In this document: piece by piece, positions 1 to 11,339 of the stretch
Layout: every line of letters starts with the position of its first letter
Numbering within the stretch: position 1 is the first letter of the stretch
Assembly (NCBI GenBank): GCA_918807975.1
Contig: OU964924.1
Location: 4,538,501 to 4,602,500, forward strand
Reading direction: 5' to 3'
Source of the DNA: Aplidium turbinatum
Lineage: Eukaryota; Chordata; Ascidiacea; Aplousobranchia; Polyclinidae
DNA length: 64,000 nucleotides
Translations under genes and position numbers: made by a program
Notes under the pieces: generated by a model
What the model was told of the DNA's origin: nothing
Database searches by the model: none
What the model saw: only the letters and a program-made list of their open reading frames with translations

Positions 1-51
1 AGACCTTCTGATGATCCGTTAGGTGAAACAATTTGTAAAGGCTTCAGATAG
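1..51 (+). CDS. Possible last codons of an upstream gene
   Basis: A frame is open from the first base of the window for 16 codons and then stops (TAG at 49-51). It could be the end of a terminal exon of an upstream gene, but it is too short to match to a family and may be chance. No clear polyadenylation signal follows. Low confidence. Confidence 0.15.
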   Translation, partial: RPSDDPLGETICKGFR

Positions 52-1097
<1,046 letters not shown>

Positions 1098-1249
1098 TTC
1101 TAGAATTCGACATGACGTCATGGAAACGACGCGCGTTATGTCAGAGAAAATGGCTCTCTAGCGCCACAGACAATGTTCTAGAATACGGCTTGACGTCCTA
1201 GAAGTGACGCGCGTTGCATCAGAGAAAATTAGCTCTCGGGCGCCACAAG
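1098..1249. repeat. Two-copy 78-bp tandem repeat
   Basis: Units start at 1098 and 1176. Both begin TTCTAGAAT, carry GACGCGCGTT and CAGAGAAAAT, and end with GCGCCACA. The second unit runs straight into the hAT transposase relic, so it may be a subterminal repeat of that element or of a later insertion. Confidence 0.65.
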
Positions 1250-1640
1250 TGGATTGCCAAATTGCTGTTCTTATCTGATTTTTTCAGCCATTTAAACCAG
1301 CTGAACACTACTACGCAGGGAAAAAACAAAATCTTTTTGGATGTATCAGAAGACATTGTCGCATTTAAAGGTAAAGTGAAACTGTGGAGTGTGGATGCAT
1401 CGAATAGAAAGTGGGAAGATAGCTGCTTTTCCTGCTTTAAACACATTTTTGGAAGAATAAGAATTTGATTTGAAGAGCATCGGTGGAATCTTTCTTGAGC
1501 ACTTTACTTCGTTTATGTTCGAGCTGGACAAATATATTCCTTCCCACAATTTCAACAAAGAGTTTAAGTGGGTGTGAAATCCCTTTGAAGTTTCAACACT
1601 ACTGGTTCATCCGAAAATAGATTGCATTGGTGAACAACTG

Positions 1641-2571
1641 CAAGCCTTAAAGCAGCCGGCGGCCATGGCCGCTAAGTAGTGTTTGAATGTCCGCCAGTGC
1701 TACCTCCTCAGTCGGCCAATTTGGCCGCTGGTTTCTTCCAGCTAATTACCGTATTTAAATTTGCAAGAGAATGATTGTGGATTAACTGTCGAAAATATCT
1801 AGTATCAAAAAGTGACGCAGAATTAGCGCGTCATAATCACCACTGTTGTATTGTGCGGAAACATTTGCTATTGCATGGAAAATATCCAGCTGCGATCACC
1901 AAGTCTTGTTTGTAATTCCCGATGTTTATTTTAGCAAAATGTTAATCCGAAGTGCTAATTTACATCAGCTGGCAATATTGTCGTGTTTATGTTGATTCAA
2001 TGTTGTCGGACATTGAGTCGTTGTGAAAAGGGAGAACTACCCAGACAACAAAATTCGTCATTTTTACCCCGATTTAACGACTGCAAACGTAGAATTAATG
2101 TAAAAATGACGGATTTTGTTGTCTGGGTAGGTTAGTTGACATCCGAGGGGAAAACACGTGTCTTCAGAGTTGAGAAATGTTTCCGCTGTGGGTTAGTGAC
2201 TTCACACCCTAAATGGTGACATCATAACGGTACAAATGGTCAGGTTTTAAGAAAGGCGGTATGCAGTTGAAACAATTGACTGAGCAGCAAGCAGTTGAAA
2301 CAATTTAGTGTCGTAAGATGGTCCCGCAATACCGGAGTACAATCCCGATAAAGCAGTTATTGTGTGGTACAATGATTCTATAGCAGGACGTCGCCCAGAC
2401 TTCAACAACACTTAGAAGTGATCATTTTAGCATTGTTGCAAGTCAATTCTATTCACTTGTGCTATCGTTACTTTGTATTTTGGCCTCCAAGCACGCAGAT
2501 TTGGCCGCCTAGAAGGAGCTCTCGGTAGGCCACGATGGCTGCCGGGAAAAAAACACGAGTTTTAAGGCTTG
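1641..2571. mobile_element. Non-autonomous DNA transposon (CAAGCC-ended MITE)
   Basis: The ends are inverted: CAAGCCTTAAA on the left and TTTAAGGCTTG on the right, followed inward by related CCGGCGGCCATGG and GGCTGCCGGG blocks. The flanks carry AACTG (1636-1640 and 2572-2576). No coding capacity is seen. It is related to the element at 19102-19537. A short 5-6 bp TSD with these ends would suit a hAT5/hAT6-like group, but the superfamily is inferred. It contains a 94-bp hairpin repeat at 2037-2130. Confidence 0.65.
2037..2130. repeat. Hairpin repeat, copy 1
   Basis: Near-perfect palindrome. The ends CTACCCAGACAACAAAAT and ATTTTGTTGTCTGGGTAG pair, as do CGTCATTTTTAC and GTAAAAATGACG. It belongs to a roughly 90-bp hairpin family found at a dozen or more places in this window. 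Confidence 0.8.
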
Positions 2572-2849
2572 AACTGGTTGTGCTGCAAAGTCGACAGCTG
2601 TGGAAAGAGAAATACAAAAATGTTTCTCTGACTCAATTTTGGGCCAACGACCCAACGTCCAAGTAGTGGAACCCAATCTATCAGAACTCTGTTTGCAGGC
2701 AACAAGAGCTCTTTTGCCCTTTCCGACAACATACCGTATCTTTGTGAAGTTGGTTTTTCAGCACTAGCTATGATTAAAACCAAGCACCGCAACCAACTAC
2801 AACCAGAAGACGACATCAGATGTGCCTTAACGACCACTGCAAAGTCTCC

Positions 2850-4744
2850 TGCAGTATTAAATTATATAATTTATAAAGAAGCCCTTGAAGCTGCAGGCTG
2901 CCAGTTATTGATAACAAGTGCAACTAGATTTTGTGGAAAATCTAATTCAAGCCTACTAGATCACATCTACACAAACATAACTTGTAACCAAAATGCCTAT
3001 GGCATTTGCTTACATGACATCTCTGATCATTTACCTATTTTCTTATGTGTTAAAAATAAAAATGTAGTGTGTAATTCAGTTAATTCACCCATCAAAAAAA
3101 TTCGAAGCTTAAAAAAACTTTTGTCTTGACAGCTTCTTATGCGATTTAGAGTCTAATTTGAAGGCAGTGGCTATTTGACCGGCTCCGGTCTTTGAATCTG
3201 AAACACTATTTGACCGGTCATGACGTCACTACATAAGCACTTTTTTCTTTTTCTCTTTCAAAGCAAAAGACGATAAGCGCCTTTATAAGTTTTAAATTCA
3301 ACACGTTTTCTTCAACTGAGTCCGTGGCGCATACGAAACGTCTCGGGCTGCCATTCTAGAGGGAATGAGTTCGATACTATCTGGAAGCGTTCTTTCTTTT
3401 TTTTTTTCTTTTTAACTAAATTTTGACCCGAAGTGCATTTTTGTGGTCAATTTTTAATTTGAGTAGCCTACAGCCCATTTTTTTAAATCTTTCCAAATGT
3501 GAGTAATAAAGTTAAGTCTTTTTAATTTGTAAATAAAAAAATAACAGTTAACCTCTCAAGTACATGTAGCTCCACACAGAGTGAAATTTACATGCCTTTT
3601 GACTCCTTTTATTTCTTTAAAAGTAATATCTAAAAAGACATTATTGACTTTTTTAACTTTTTTAATTCGTTTTGAAACTTTTTTATTCACTTGTTGATTC
3701 ATTCATATCAGTTTGTATCCTTTTGTAGTTTAAAAAAAAAAAAAAGAAAGAATCCTTCCGGGTAGTATCGAACTCATTCCTTCTAGAATGGCAGCCCAAG
3801 ACGTTTCGTACGCGCCAAGGACTCATTTGAAGAAAACGTGTTGAATTTAAAACTTATAAAGGCGCTTATCGTCTTTTGCTTTGAAAGAGAAAAAGAAAAA
3901 AGTGCTTATGTAGTGACGTCATGACCGGTCAAATAGTGTTTCAGATTCAAAGACCGGAGCCGGTCAAATAGCCACTGCCTAATTTGAATGAAGTAAATAC
4001 CGTACTGATTGTGTTGATGCAGACAACTTGATGCACTCTTTTATTATGCGACTTCAAGTAACACTAGATAAACATGCACCACTTAGAAACACGTCGAGAA
4101 CTGAAATTAAGCTCTCTAACAAACCATGGATAACAAAAGGCATTCATAAATCTATTAAAACAAAAAACAGACTATTTAGATATTGAATAAAAAATAAAAA
4201 TGAATCAGCAAAGAGGAAATACAAAGCATATTTCAATAAGCTGAATCATTTGAAACAATCACTGAAAAATCAACATTATAAAAAAAAGTTTGAAGAAACA
4301 AAAAGTGACTCCAAGAAAACATAGAAGATCATTTATGAGATGATAGAGGGGAAAAGAAACTCGAATAATAAAAAGCTTCCTTCAACTATGACTATAAATG
4401 ATAAAAGCTATAAAACAGATTCTATTGAATTCATTAATTTACTAAATAATTACTTCGCAAATATTGGAACTTCAATGGCAGCCAAAACTCCAAATTCAAA
4501 TGTAAATTTTGAATCATTCATGTTAAACAGAAAATGTTCTTCTTTTCGCTTTCCTGATATATATAAATGAGATAGAAGTATCTGATGCTATAAGAAGCCT
4601 CAAAGCAAATAAAGCTTCAGGCATTTCTGAATTACTTTCTAAATTTATCAAAATGGCTTTGAATGTAATTATATGCCCTTTTTTAACAAAAGTATATGCT
4701 GAATAAACGTGTTTTGCAAGCAATCTTTCCTGATACTCAAAAAG
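2850..4744 (+). mobile_element. L2/CR1-like LINE relic, split by a 9-bp-TSD element
   Basis: Before the insertion the frame reads LLDHIYTNI and DISDHLPIF, the end of an apurinic endonuclease domain of the L2/CR1 type. After it come KPWITKGIHKSIKTKNRLF, YFANIGTSMA, AIRSLKANKASG and IFPDTQK, the linker and the start of the reverse transcriptase. Stops and frameshifts are present and the catalytic RT core (YADD) is missing, because the large inverted-repeat structure begins at 4745. An old truncated insertion. The 817-bp element at 3163-3979 interrupts it. Confidence 0.75.
3163..3979. mobile_element. Long-TIR DNA element with 9-bp TSD, copy 1
   Basis: Inverted repeats of about 230 bp start GGCAGTGGCTATTTGACCGG and are nearly identical at both ends. 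A perfect 9-bp duplication TAATTTGAA flanks it (3154-3162 and 3980-3988). The middle is AT-rich and non-coding. Long TIRs with a 9-bp TSD are typical of Mutator-like (MULE) elements, so a MULE-type non-autonomous element is the best guess. A second copy lies at 13917-14685. Confidence 0.8.
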
Positions 4745-5014
4745 AACCACCATCATTCTGGCAGAATAATTCAGCGCGATCCGCCTAAAAAAATGATCCG
4801 TAAAAATTTGCGCGATAAACAATGCGATGAAAGTAGCAACACTCGGAAGCTGATAAAATCACTTCTCGTTACCGTATTAAAGCAAATGTTATATTTTTTC
4901 CATAGGAAAATGAACAGTGAACACAGAAATTTAAATAAAAACTCGACTCGTCAAAGATAAAGCAAGCGCAATTGCGAAAGGTAAAGCATAAAATCGCATA
5001 TTAGCCTATAAGAC

Positions 5015-5619
5015 CAGGGAGTCGAACCGAACCCGAACCGGATTTTTGTAAACCGGTTTTGGTGTGATTTTGTCTGAACCTTAACCGGAACTGAACCGAA
5101 AATTTGAGTTAGCTTAAACCCTAACCGAACCCGAACCGGTTGAAAAAAGCGGTTCACTCCAGCATTACGTCATTGTTCGCATTGTGGTAAGTGAAGTTGT
5201 ACGTAGCATGTTGTTATCTTGGAGGCCACATTGTACGGATGAATTATAGCCTATTCCGTAACACACGATCCACTATCATCGATGCTTTGGAGAGGAATTT
5301 TTTGAGGTAAACAACTTCTGTTCTGTGACATCATAGACAATATAGTTTGATTGTAACTTGTGCAACAAACAACAAAGGCAAGTTAATTGAGCAAAGCAGT
5401 GTTGAGATCAGTGTTGCCAACCTTGCGGTTTTCACGCCCAGTTGGGCTAGTTAGTAGTTGTGCAGTAGACCTAGGCCTAATTTTATCGGACCCGAACCGG
5501 AACTTATAAAACTGGTTTTAAGTTTCTTCGAACCTGAACCGGAACTGAACCAAATTTCGAAACAATCTTTGAACCAGAACCGGACCCGAACCGGAAAAAT
5601 CAAACGGTTCGACTCCCTG
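5015..5619. mobile_element. hAT-like MITE with CAGGGAGTCGAACCG ends
   Basis: Perfect 15-bp terminal inverted repeats CAGGGAGTCGAACCG. Subterminal regions are rich in repeated AACCG/CGGTT motifs. Flanking octamers TATAAGAC (5007-5014) and ATTAAAAC (5620-5627) are diverged copies of one site. The opposite arm of the inverted repeat keeps the unoccupied form TATTAAGAC near 12450, so this insertion post-dates the arm duplication. No coding sequence. Confidence 0.75.
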
Positions 5620-5672
5620 ATTAAAACTGCTGTATGTGATGTGGCAAGAAAAGTAACCATCACAAAATCGTC

Positions 5673-6128
5673 TATAAAAATACTTTCCCGAAATATTTTG
5701 CGGAATTTTCTTTTTGAATCGTGTCCAGAATTAAATTTCCTTTCCAGGGGTGTCACTCTCGTGGTGCGGCAGACGAAGGAAACGCGAGCAGAATAGTTTA
5801 AAAATGTGGTAAATATCTTCCGTATTTAAAAATAGAGATTTCAACGTTTATAGACGCCTTCAATTAAGCGTTTATAAAAATATTTTCCCGAAATATTTTT
5901 CGGAATTTTATTTTTGAATCGTGTTCAGAATTAAATTTCCTTTCCAGGGGTGTCAGTCTCGTGGTGCGGCAGACGAAAGAAACGCGAGCAGAATGGTTTA
6001 AAAATGGGGTAAATATCTTACGTATTTAAAAATAAAGTTTTCAACGTTTATAGACGCCTTCAATTAAGCGTCTATAAAAATATTTTCCCGAAATATTTTT
6101 CGGAATTTTATTTTTGAATCGTGTAGCA
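5673..6128 (+). repeat. 200-bp tandem repeat, left arm
   Basis: Units start at 5673, 5873 and 6073 with TATAAAAATA(C/T)TTTCCCG, an exact 200-bp period. The third unit is cut by the hAT transposon at 6129. Each unit contains GTGGTGCGGCAGACGAA and CAACGTTTATAGACGCCTT. The same units lie inverted at about 11340-12230. Confidence 0.85.
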
Positions 6129-6513
6129 CAGTGCTCTTCAACCGGTGTGCACGGTGCACCCTAGGGTGCACCAAAATATGCATGGGGTGCACCAGTACGA
6201 AAAGGTATACACGGGTGCATCACAAACTTATCACACTAAACAGATACTTTTTACAAAAACTTTCTGTGAGCAAAAATGAACCATTAATATTTGACTTTCA
6301 GGATATTAAAAAAAAGATGTAGGTTTCAAGTCATTTTGCAGCAACTGAAGGACTATATTGACTGTGTATTTATAGACCGCAATGCTACTACAATCCTCTG
6401 TATTTTCTTAAATGTTGATGTCTAATTTGATTTTTGTTTTTTAGGTATAATATTATTATTTATGTTTCTCGGCAGCCGATTTGTAGCAAGAATTGACAGC
6501 GATAGACACGTGT

Positions 6514-6948
6514 TTATAATCACTGAAATCATATTGAATTGATATTAATAACAATACCGTCTATTAATTTTCAGTGCTTATTTAAGTACTGTAAATTAGT
6601 ATACTTCGGTAGATGTTCATTGTGATGGCTTTTTTGCTTTGAACATTAAGTTTGTTTTAACAAGTCTCTCCAAGGCGTATATGATCAATCAGAGTTGACT
6701 CTGTCAAGGAAACAAGCAAAGATGGTCCTGTAACCGGTGGTAAAATCTTTCTAAAATGACTGAGACTTTTGATAAATTCTTATTTCTGTTCGAATTAACG
6801 TGTACTTTAGAAGGTCGTCGCTAATTAATTGGATACGCTACTGTATTACATTGTATTATAATCACTGAAATCATATTGAATTGATATTAATAACAATACC
6901 GTCTATTAATTTTCAGTGCTTATTTAAGTACTGTAAATTAGTATACTT
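6514..6948. repeat. Perfect 93-bp direct duplication inside the hAT element
   Basis: Positions 6514-6606 and 6856-6948 are identical by eye over 93 bp, offset 342 bp. The segment includes ACAATACCGTCTATTAATTT. It lies in the 5' non-coding/intron part just before the transposase exon. The second copy supplies the sequence immediately upstream of the likely 3' splice site at 6966. Confidence 0.85.
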
Positions 6949-6966
6949 GTTTCCATCTTTCAACAG

Positions 6967-8750
6967 ATGATAAACACAATCAGTATCCATCGGCTAGTTG
7001 TCTGTTTTGTGCAGTCAAGTATGCCAACTGCAATCTTGTTCCTTCCAAACTCGAGCTGCATCTTCAAAAACAACATCCTGAACACCAGTACAAGTCCAAG
7101 GAGTTTTTTGAGTCACAGTTATCATCAGTTCGTAAGCAACAAAGATCCTTTGAATTGCAAATGATAGGCAAACAGAGTAAAGACATTGTGTTAGCTTCGT
7201 TCAAGATGGCTCATGTTGATCTTAAAAGCAAACGTCCTTATACAGAGCTAGAATCAGTAGTATTACCATGTCTTAAAGTAGCAGCAGATTTGATTCATGG
7301 TGGTAAAGAAGCAGTTGATAGAGTTTCAAAGATTTCTCTGTCTGATACCACAGTTTATCGCCGATGTCAAAGTATATCAACAAACTTGGAGGATCAGTTG
7401 ATACAAAAGTTGAAGGAAGCGCCTTTGTTTGCCATCCAGTTAGACGAAACAACTGATATATCTTCAGAAGCTCAACTCATTGTGTTTTGTAGATTTGCTG
7501 ATATTTCACATAAAACAATTACAGAGCATAAGTTATTCTGTAAACCGTTGGGAGTGAATGCAACCGCCAATTCTATTTTTGAGAAATTGGATGATTATAT
7601 GAAGGAGAAAGGACTCAGTTGGGAAAAATGTAAATCAGTTACCACTGATGGTGCAGCTGCAATGACAGGATCCACCAACGGTGTCGTAACAAAAATAAAA
7701 GAACTTTCTCCTGAATGCGTTGGTGTTCATTGCATCTTACATCGTGAAGCTCTTGTCGCAAAGAAAATGAAAAGAGGAGGTAAAGAAAAAAATATTGGCG
7801 AAAATGATGCAGGTACCATTTTTGCAGAGGTAATTCAGGAAGTTGTTGGTATTGTTAACTATATTCGAAGCCGCGCAAAAAAACGCAGGATGTTCACTAA
7901 GTTGTGTGCACAAATGGACGCGTCATTCACAGAATTGCTCTTGCATACGGAGGTACGGTGGCTCTCCAGAGGCAAAGTTCTTAGCCGTATCTTTCTGCTT
8001 AGAGAAGAATTGGGAGTTTTTTTAACAGAGGAACATAACCAACAAGCTAGCAAATTTCGTGACAATTTTTGGTTGGCAAAAGTTGCGTATATGGCTTCCA
8101 TTTTTGAACACCTCAATAAACTTAATCTGAATTTGCAGGGGAAGAAAAGGGATATTTTTGAAAGCATGTCCACAGTCAATACTATAAAGAAGAAACTACC
8201 ACTGTGGCAGAACCGAGTTGCATCATACAATTTCTCTGATTTTCCGCTTTTCCACGACTTCATGGAAGAACATGGAAGCAATTGTCAAGAGCAACTGTTG
8301 GCACTTATTCATGCCCATCTTAATTTGTTGCAAGAAAACTTTGAGAAATATTTCAATGCTGAACAGAATGCCACACTTAATGCCAGTTCTTGGATATTAC
8401 AACCTTTCATTTATGACGGGCCTACTACAGAAATTGAAGATTTGATTGATCTCCAATCGGATTTTGGTATGAAAGTATTATTTAAAGAGACACCATACAC
8501 TGACTTTTGGGTGCACCTGTTAAATGTGCCAGAATACAGAAGCATAGCAGAAAGGGCAATTTCCGTACTTATTCAAATGCCAACAACGTATTTATGCGAA
8601 AGCGGCTTTTCTTGTTTGTGTGAAATCAAATCTCGAAAGAGAAATTCAATCACACACATCGATCCATTGATGAGGGAAGCAATTGAAAAAGATATCATAC
8701 CTCGGTTTGAGTTGTTGGTTAATAATGTGCAACAACAAAACAGTCATTAA
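6967..8750 (+). CDS. hAT transposase (ZBED5-like), main exon
   Basis: DNA-binding and strand-transfer protein of a hAT transposon. A frame of 593 codons is open from 6969 to the TAA at 8748-8750. I start the exon after TTTCAACAG at 6966, which looks like a 3' splice site; the N-terminal exon was not identified with confidence. A BED zinc finger opens it: CLFC, then about 20 residues later HLQKQH, then KEFF. The RNase H-like core follows with AIQLDETTDIS (first catalytic Asp), SVTTDGAAAM (second Asp), GVHCILHREAL and [15 protein letters not shown]. The C-terminal dimerisation block reads [15 protein letters not shown] and KSRKRNS. I see no frameshift or internal stop. The missing first exon is the main doubt about whether it is functional. 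Confidence 0.9.
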
Positions 8751-8873
8751 ATAATGATTTTTTATATCGCTTTTACCTCAGTGTACCTTTTAAGTAAACA
8801 GGGTGCATGAGTTCGTCACAACAACTTTAAGGGTTCACCAAACCAAAAAAGGTTGAAGAGCACTGGTGTAGCA

Positions 8874-10260
8874 TATCGATGGAATGGGCGCCTTGATGAC
8901 AGGCGTTGGGGTCTGACTGGTCCATATCTTTGGGAGTAACTGTGGAGAAGGTGTTGAGGATCGAGTCTTGCATGCAAAGCCAGTTTGTGAGAGGCTTCTT
9001 CCCTACGGACATGAGCAGGAGCAATGCCAGCCAAAGTTGGCAGATAAGCATTAGGTGTGGGGCGGAGACAGCCAGTGATGATGCTCAAGGTGTCGTTAAT
9101 GCATACATCCATCTTTTTTGTGTGTCTGCTACGGTTCCACACAACTGTGGCATATTCGGCTGAGCTGTAGACCAAGGCTAGTGCACTTGTACGCAAGGTT
9201 GATGCTCGGGCTCCCCATCCTGTTCCTGCAAGGCTTCTCAAGAGGTTATTTCTCGAGGTAACTTTGGCACGGAGTGACTCGATGTGGGGTCTGTAGGTCA
9301 ACTGTCGGTCAAGTTTTACTCCAAGGTAAGTTGGGTTTGGAGTATATGGTAAAGGATTTCCTTTTAGCGAGACAGACAGTTGACGCTGGGATTTCCGATT
9401 ATTTAGATGGAAAGCGGAGATTGTTGTTTTCGACGCATTCAGTTTGAGCCTCCACTTGTCCAGATAGTCAGCTACCAGTTTCAGGTCAATTTCAAGTTTT
9501 CTTTCCACCTCGTGCCAGTTCCTGTGAGCGTATAGAAGAGCTAGATCATCCGCATAGCCATACTGTTGCGATGTAGTGCATGGGAGGTCACTTATATAGA
9601 TATTAAATAGGAGTGGCGATAGTGTTGACTAGGGGCAGTAGATACCGGGACGCGCAACTCCGTTGTTCCGCCAACATTAGAAGGGTAAATTGCCAATTTG
9701 ACACTTTTTTCACGCTTTGCTGCTGGCTTGCTTTCAACTAAATAGTTTAAATTACTTCAAAACCAACTTCACTCTTTTTATATAACCCATAAAAAATACA
9801 TTATTTTGCAAATAAAAAAAAAAATTACCCTTCTAATGTTGCGGATGAACGAAAAAGCGGATGTAGTTATGCATCCCGGTGTGTTGACCCTTGGGGGACG
9901 CCATTTTTCAGGCGGCGTGGTCTGCTGGGTTTTCCCTCGTTGGTATGCAGTATGAAGGTACGGTTCGAGATGGTCTCTACCAGAAACTTAACCATGTGTC
10001 GGTCAGGAATGAGTTGTAATAGTTTCATAGTAAGACCGCGGTGCCACACAGTGTCATAGGCTGTTGTAAGATCCACTAGGACAGCACCCACCTTCTCACG
10101 GGCTTCAAAACCACTTTCGATGTCATCTGTAAGCTTGATAACCTGGTCAGTTGTACATCGGCCGCGTCGGAATCCAGCTTGTTCTTTTGGCAGTTTTGGA
10201 TCAACGATTGGTTCGACCATTGGTTTGGGGCTCAAGTTGTCAACCTCCACGTGGTAAGCC
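8874..10260 (-). mobile_element. Jockey-like LINE reverse transcriptase fragment, interrupted
   Basis: Minus-strand frame with GFRRGRCTTDQV, KVGAVLVDLTTAYDTVWHRG and GVPQGS (RT motifs), then after the insertion [40 protein letters not shown] and ARASTLRTSALALVYS. The insertion is at 9630-9880; removing it with one copy of its 8-bp duplication restores GVPQGSTLSPLLF. The 5' end is truncated near 10260 and the 3' end is lost at the junction with the tandem repeat, before the final cysteine motif seen in the copy at 51033. Otherwise the frame is well preserved. Confidence 0.85.
9622..9888. mobile_element. 251-bp MITE with 8-bp TSD inside the LINE
   Basis: Insert 9630-9880, flanked by identical GTGTTGAC at 9622-9629 and 9881-9888. 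Subterminal inverted repeats include ACCGGGA(C/T)GC and CAACATTAGAAGGGTAA on the left and the complement of both on the right. Non-coding. An 8-bp TSD suggests hAT but the family is not certain. Confidence 0.75.
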
Positions 10261-10551
10261 CTGGATTCGACTGATGACAACAAACCGACAAGTAGCATCA
10301 CTTCGATAGGCAACAGAAACAGTTGTTTTGTTTAGATCTGGGTTATTCTGTTGATCAACATCACAAAACTTTTGAGCACCTAACGTTGAGGAGATATGTT
10401 GAGATGTCACGCCTTTTGCTATGTCTTTTTGTTTAGAAGAAACATATAATAGTTTTACCGATTCCCTAAAAGAAGAATCACGACACCATCTACATGTAGG
10501 CTAATTATTCTCACTTCAGAGCGAAAAAAGGAAGCAGGCCAATGATTTTCT

Positions 10552-10914
10552 TTAGCATTGCTGCGACACGTGAAGCAGTAAGGTATAGTCATCGCGAGGG
10601 AAGTCGTCTATATGCTTGCTTATGAAATTTGCTAATTTAACAGCTAACTGAGAGGGCACAGTTTGTGATATCGAAGCATAATTTGTTTTAAAATGATCTA
10701 TTAAGTTTTTATTTTTTCGACAAAAGGTCAACAAATATTTCTCTCGTTTAGAAGCAGCACACTTGGCACGAAAACTCGAAGACGTTAAAAACTCTACACG
10801 GTTTGATTTGTTGCTCAGGGAATGCAAATTATTTTTCGCTAAATGCCTACCAATTTCATTTGCTGTTTGACTTACAAAGTCATCAGAAGCACCTCCAAAG
10901 TTCATTGACAACAT
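10552..10914 (-). CDS. Unidentified minus-strand ORF in the inverted-repeat core
   Basis: 120 codons on the minus strand, ending LLLHVSQQC. The frame stays open upstream past its ATG to a possible 3' splice site (TTTGATTTAG, about 10953-10962), so this could be a terminal exon. Residues are basic and polar with two Cys-Lys-rich patches (FRAKCAASKREKYLL, FCRKNKNL). I do not recognise the family. It may be cargo or part of a transposon protein. The repeat ORF lies just upstream on the same strand. Confidence 0.3.
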   Translation of the reverse strand: MLSMNFGGASDDFVSQTANEIGRHLAKNNLHSLSNKSNRVEFLTSSSFRAKCAASKREKYLLTFCRKNKNLIDHFKTNYASISQTVPSQLAVKLANFISKHIDDFPRDDYTLLLHVSQQC

Positions 10915-10952
10915 TTTGCTGTTACGTTTCGGAAAGGTGCTTTCTTGGCAAA

Positions 10953-11330
10953 CTAAATCAAAATGAAATAACGTTTAAGTGGAGAAAACCGATTTTGTGA
11001 AACAAAGCTCCGAGTAGGATTCCAACTGGCACCACTCGTCCATGTACCAGACCTCACAACACCAGGACCGGCACTACTCGTCCTTGTAGCAGACTTTATA
11101 ATACCAGAACAGACACCACTCGTCCTTGTAGTAGACCTCACAACACCAGGACCAGCACCACTCGACCCTGTATCAGACTTCATAGCACCAGAACAGGCAA
11201 AACTTGCACCGGAAGCAGAAATCAGAGCACCAGAACAGGCACCACTCGTCCTTGTAGCAAACCTCACAATACCAGAACAGACACCACTCGACCTTGTAGT
11301 AGACCTCACAACAACAGGACCAGACTTCAT
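10953..11330 (-). CDS. ORF of seven 14-residue repeats
   Basis: 125 codons on the minus strand built mainly from seven tandem 42-bp units (about 11032-11330). The units encode variants of GVVRSTTRTSGVCS, rich in Gly, Ser, Thr and Arg with one or two Cys or Pro at the end. The 42-bp period is a multiple of three, so unit gain or loss keeps the frame. No signal peptide is evident. Function unknown; it may be non-coding minisatellite that happens to be open. Confidence 0.3.
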   Translation of the reverse strand: MKSGPVVVRSTTRSSGVCSGIVRFATRTSGACSGALISASGASFACSGAMKSDTGSSGAGPGVVRSTTRTSGVCSGIIKSATRTSSAGPGVVRSGTWTSGASWNPTRSFVSQNRFSPLKRYFILI

Positions 11331-11339
11331 AGCACCAAA

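Larger units (their letters stand above)
1250..2848 (+). pseudogene. hAT transposase relic, split by a MITE
   Basis: Two pieces of one transposase lie on the + strand at 1250-1640 and 2577-2848. The first reads WIAKLLFLSDFFSHLNQLN, the segment that precedes the QGKN motif in ZBED5-like hAT transposases. The second reads ELVVLQS, FWAND and then VGFSALAMIKTKHRNQL, the C-terminal dimerisation block. Several frameshifts and stops separate the blocks, so this is an old dead copy. The N-terminal half with the BED finger is not seen. A 931-bp MITE sits between the pieces; removing it with one copy of its 5-bp duplication rejoins them in frame. Confidence 0.75.
6121..8873 (+). mobile_element. hAT transposon with perfect TIRs and 8-bp TSD
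   Basis: The element proper is 6129-8865 (2,737 bp). Its ends are a perfect 15-bp inverted repeat, CAGTGCTCTTCAACC. An identical octamer GTGTAGCA flanks it (6121-6128 and 8866-8873). It carries a long uninterrupted transposase frame with a BED-type zinc finger. The left flank is the 200-bp tandem repeat and the right flank is a LINE fragment, so it landed at an existing junction between them. Identical TSDs and TIRs and an open frame indicate recent insertion. A related, deleted copy lies at 36056-39866. Confidence 0.92.
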
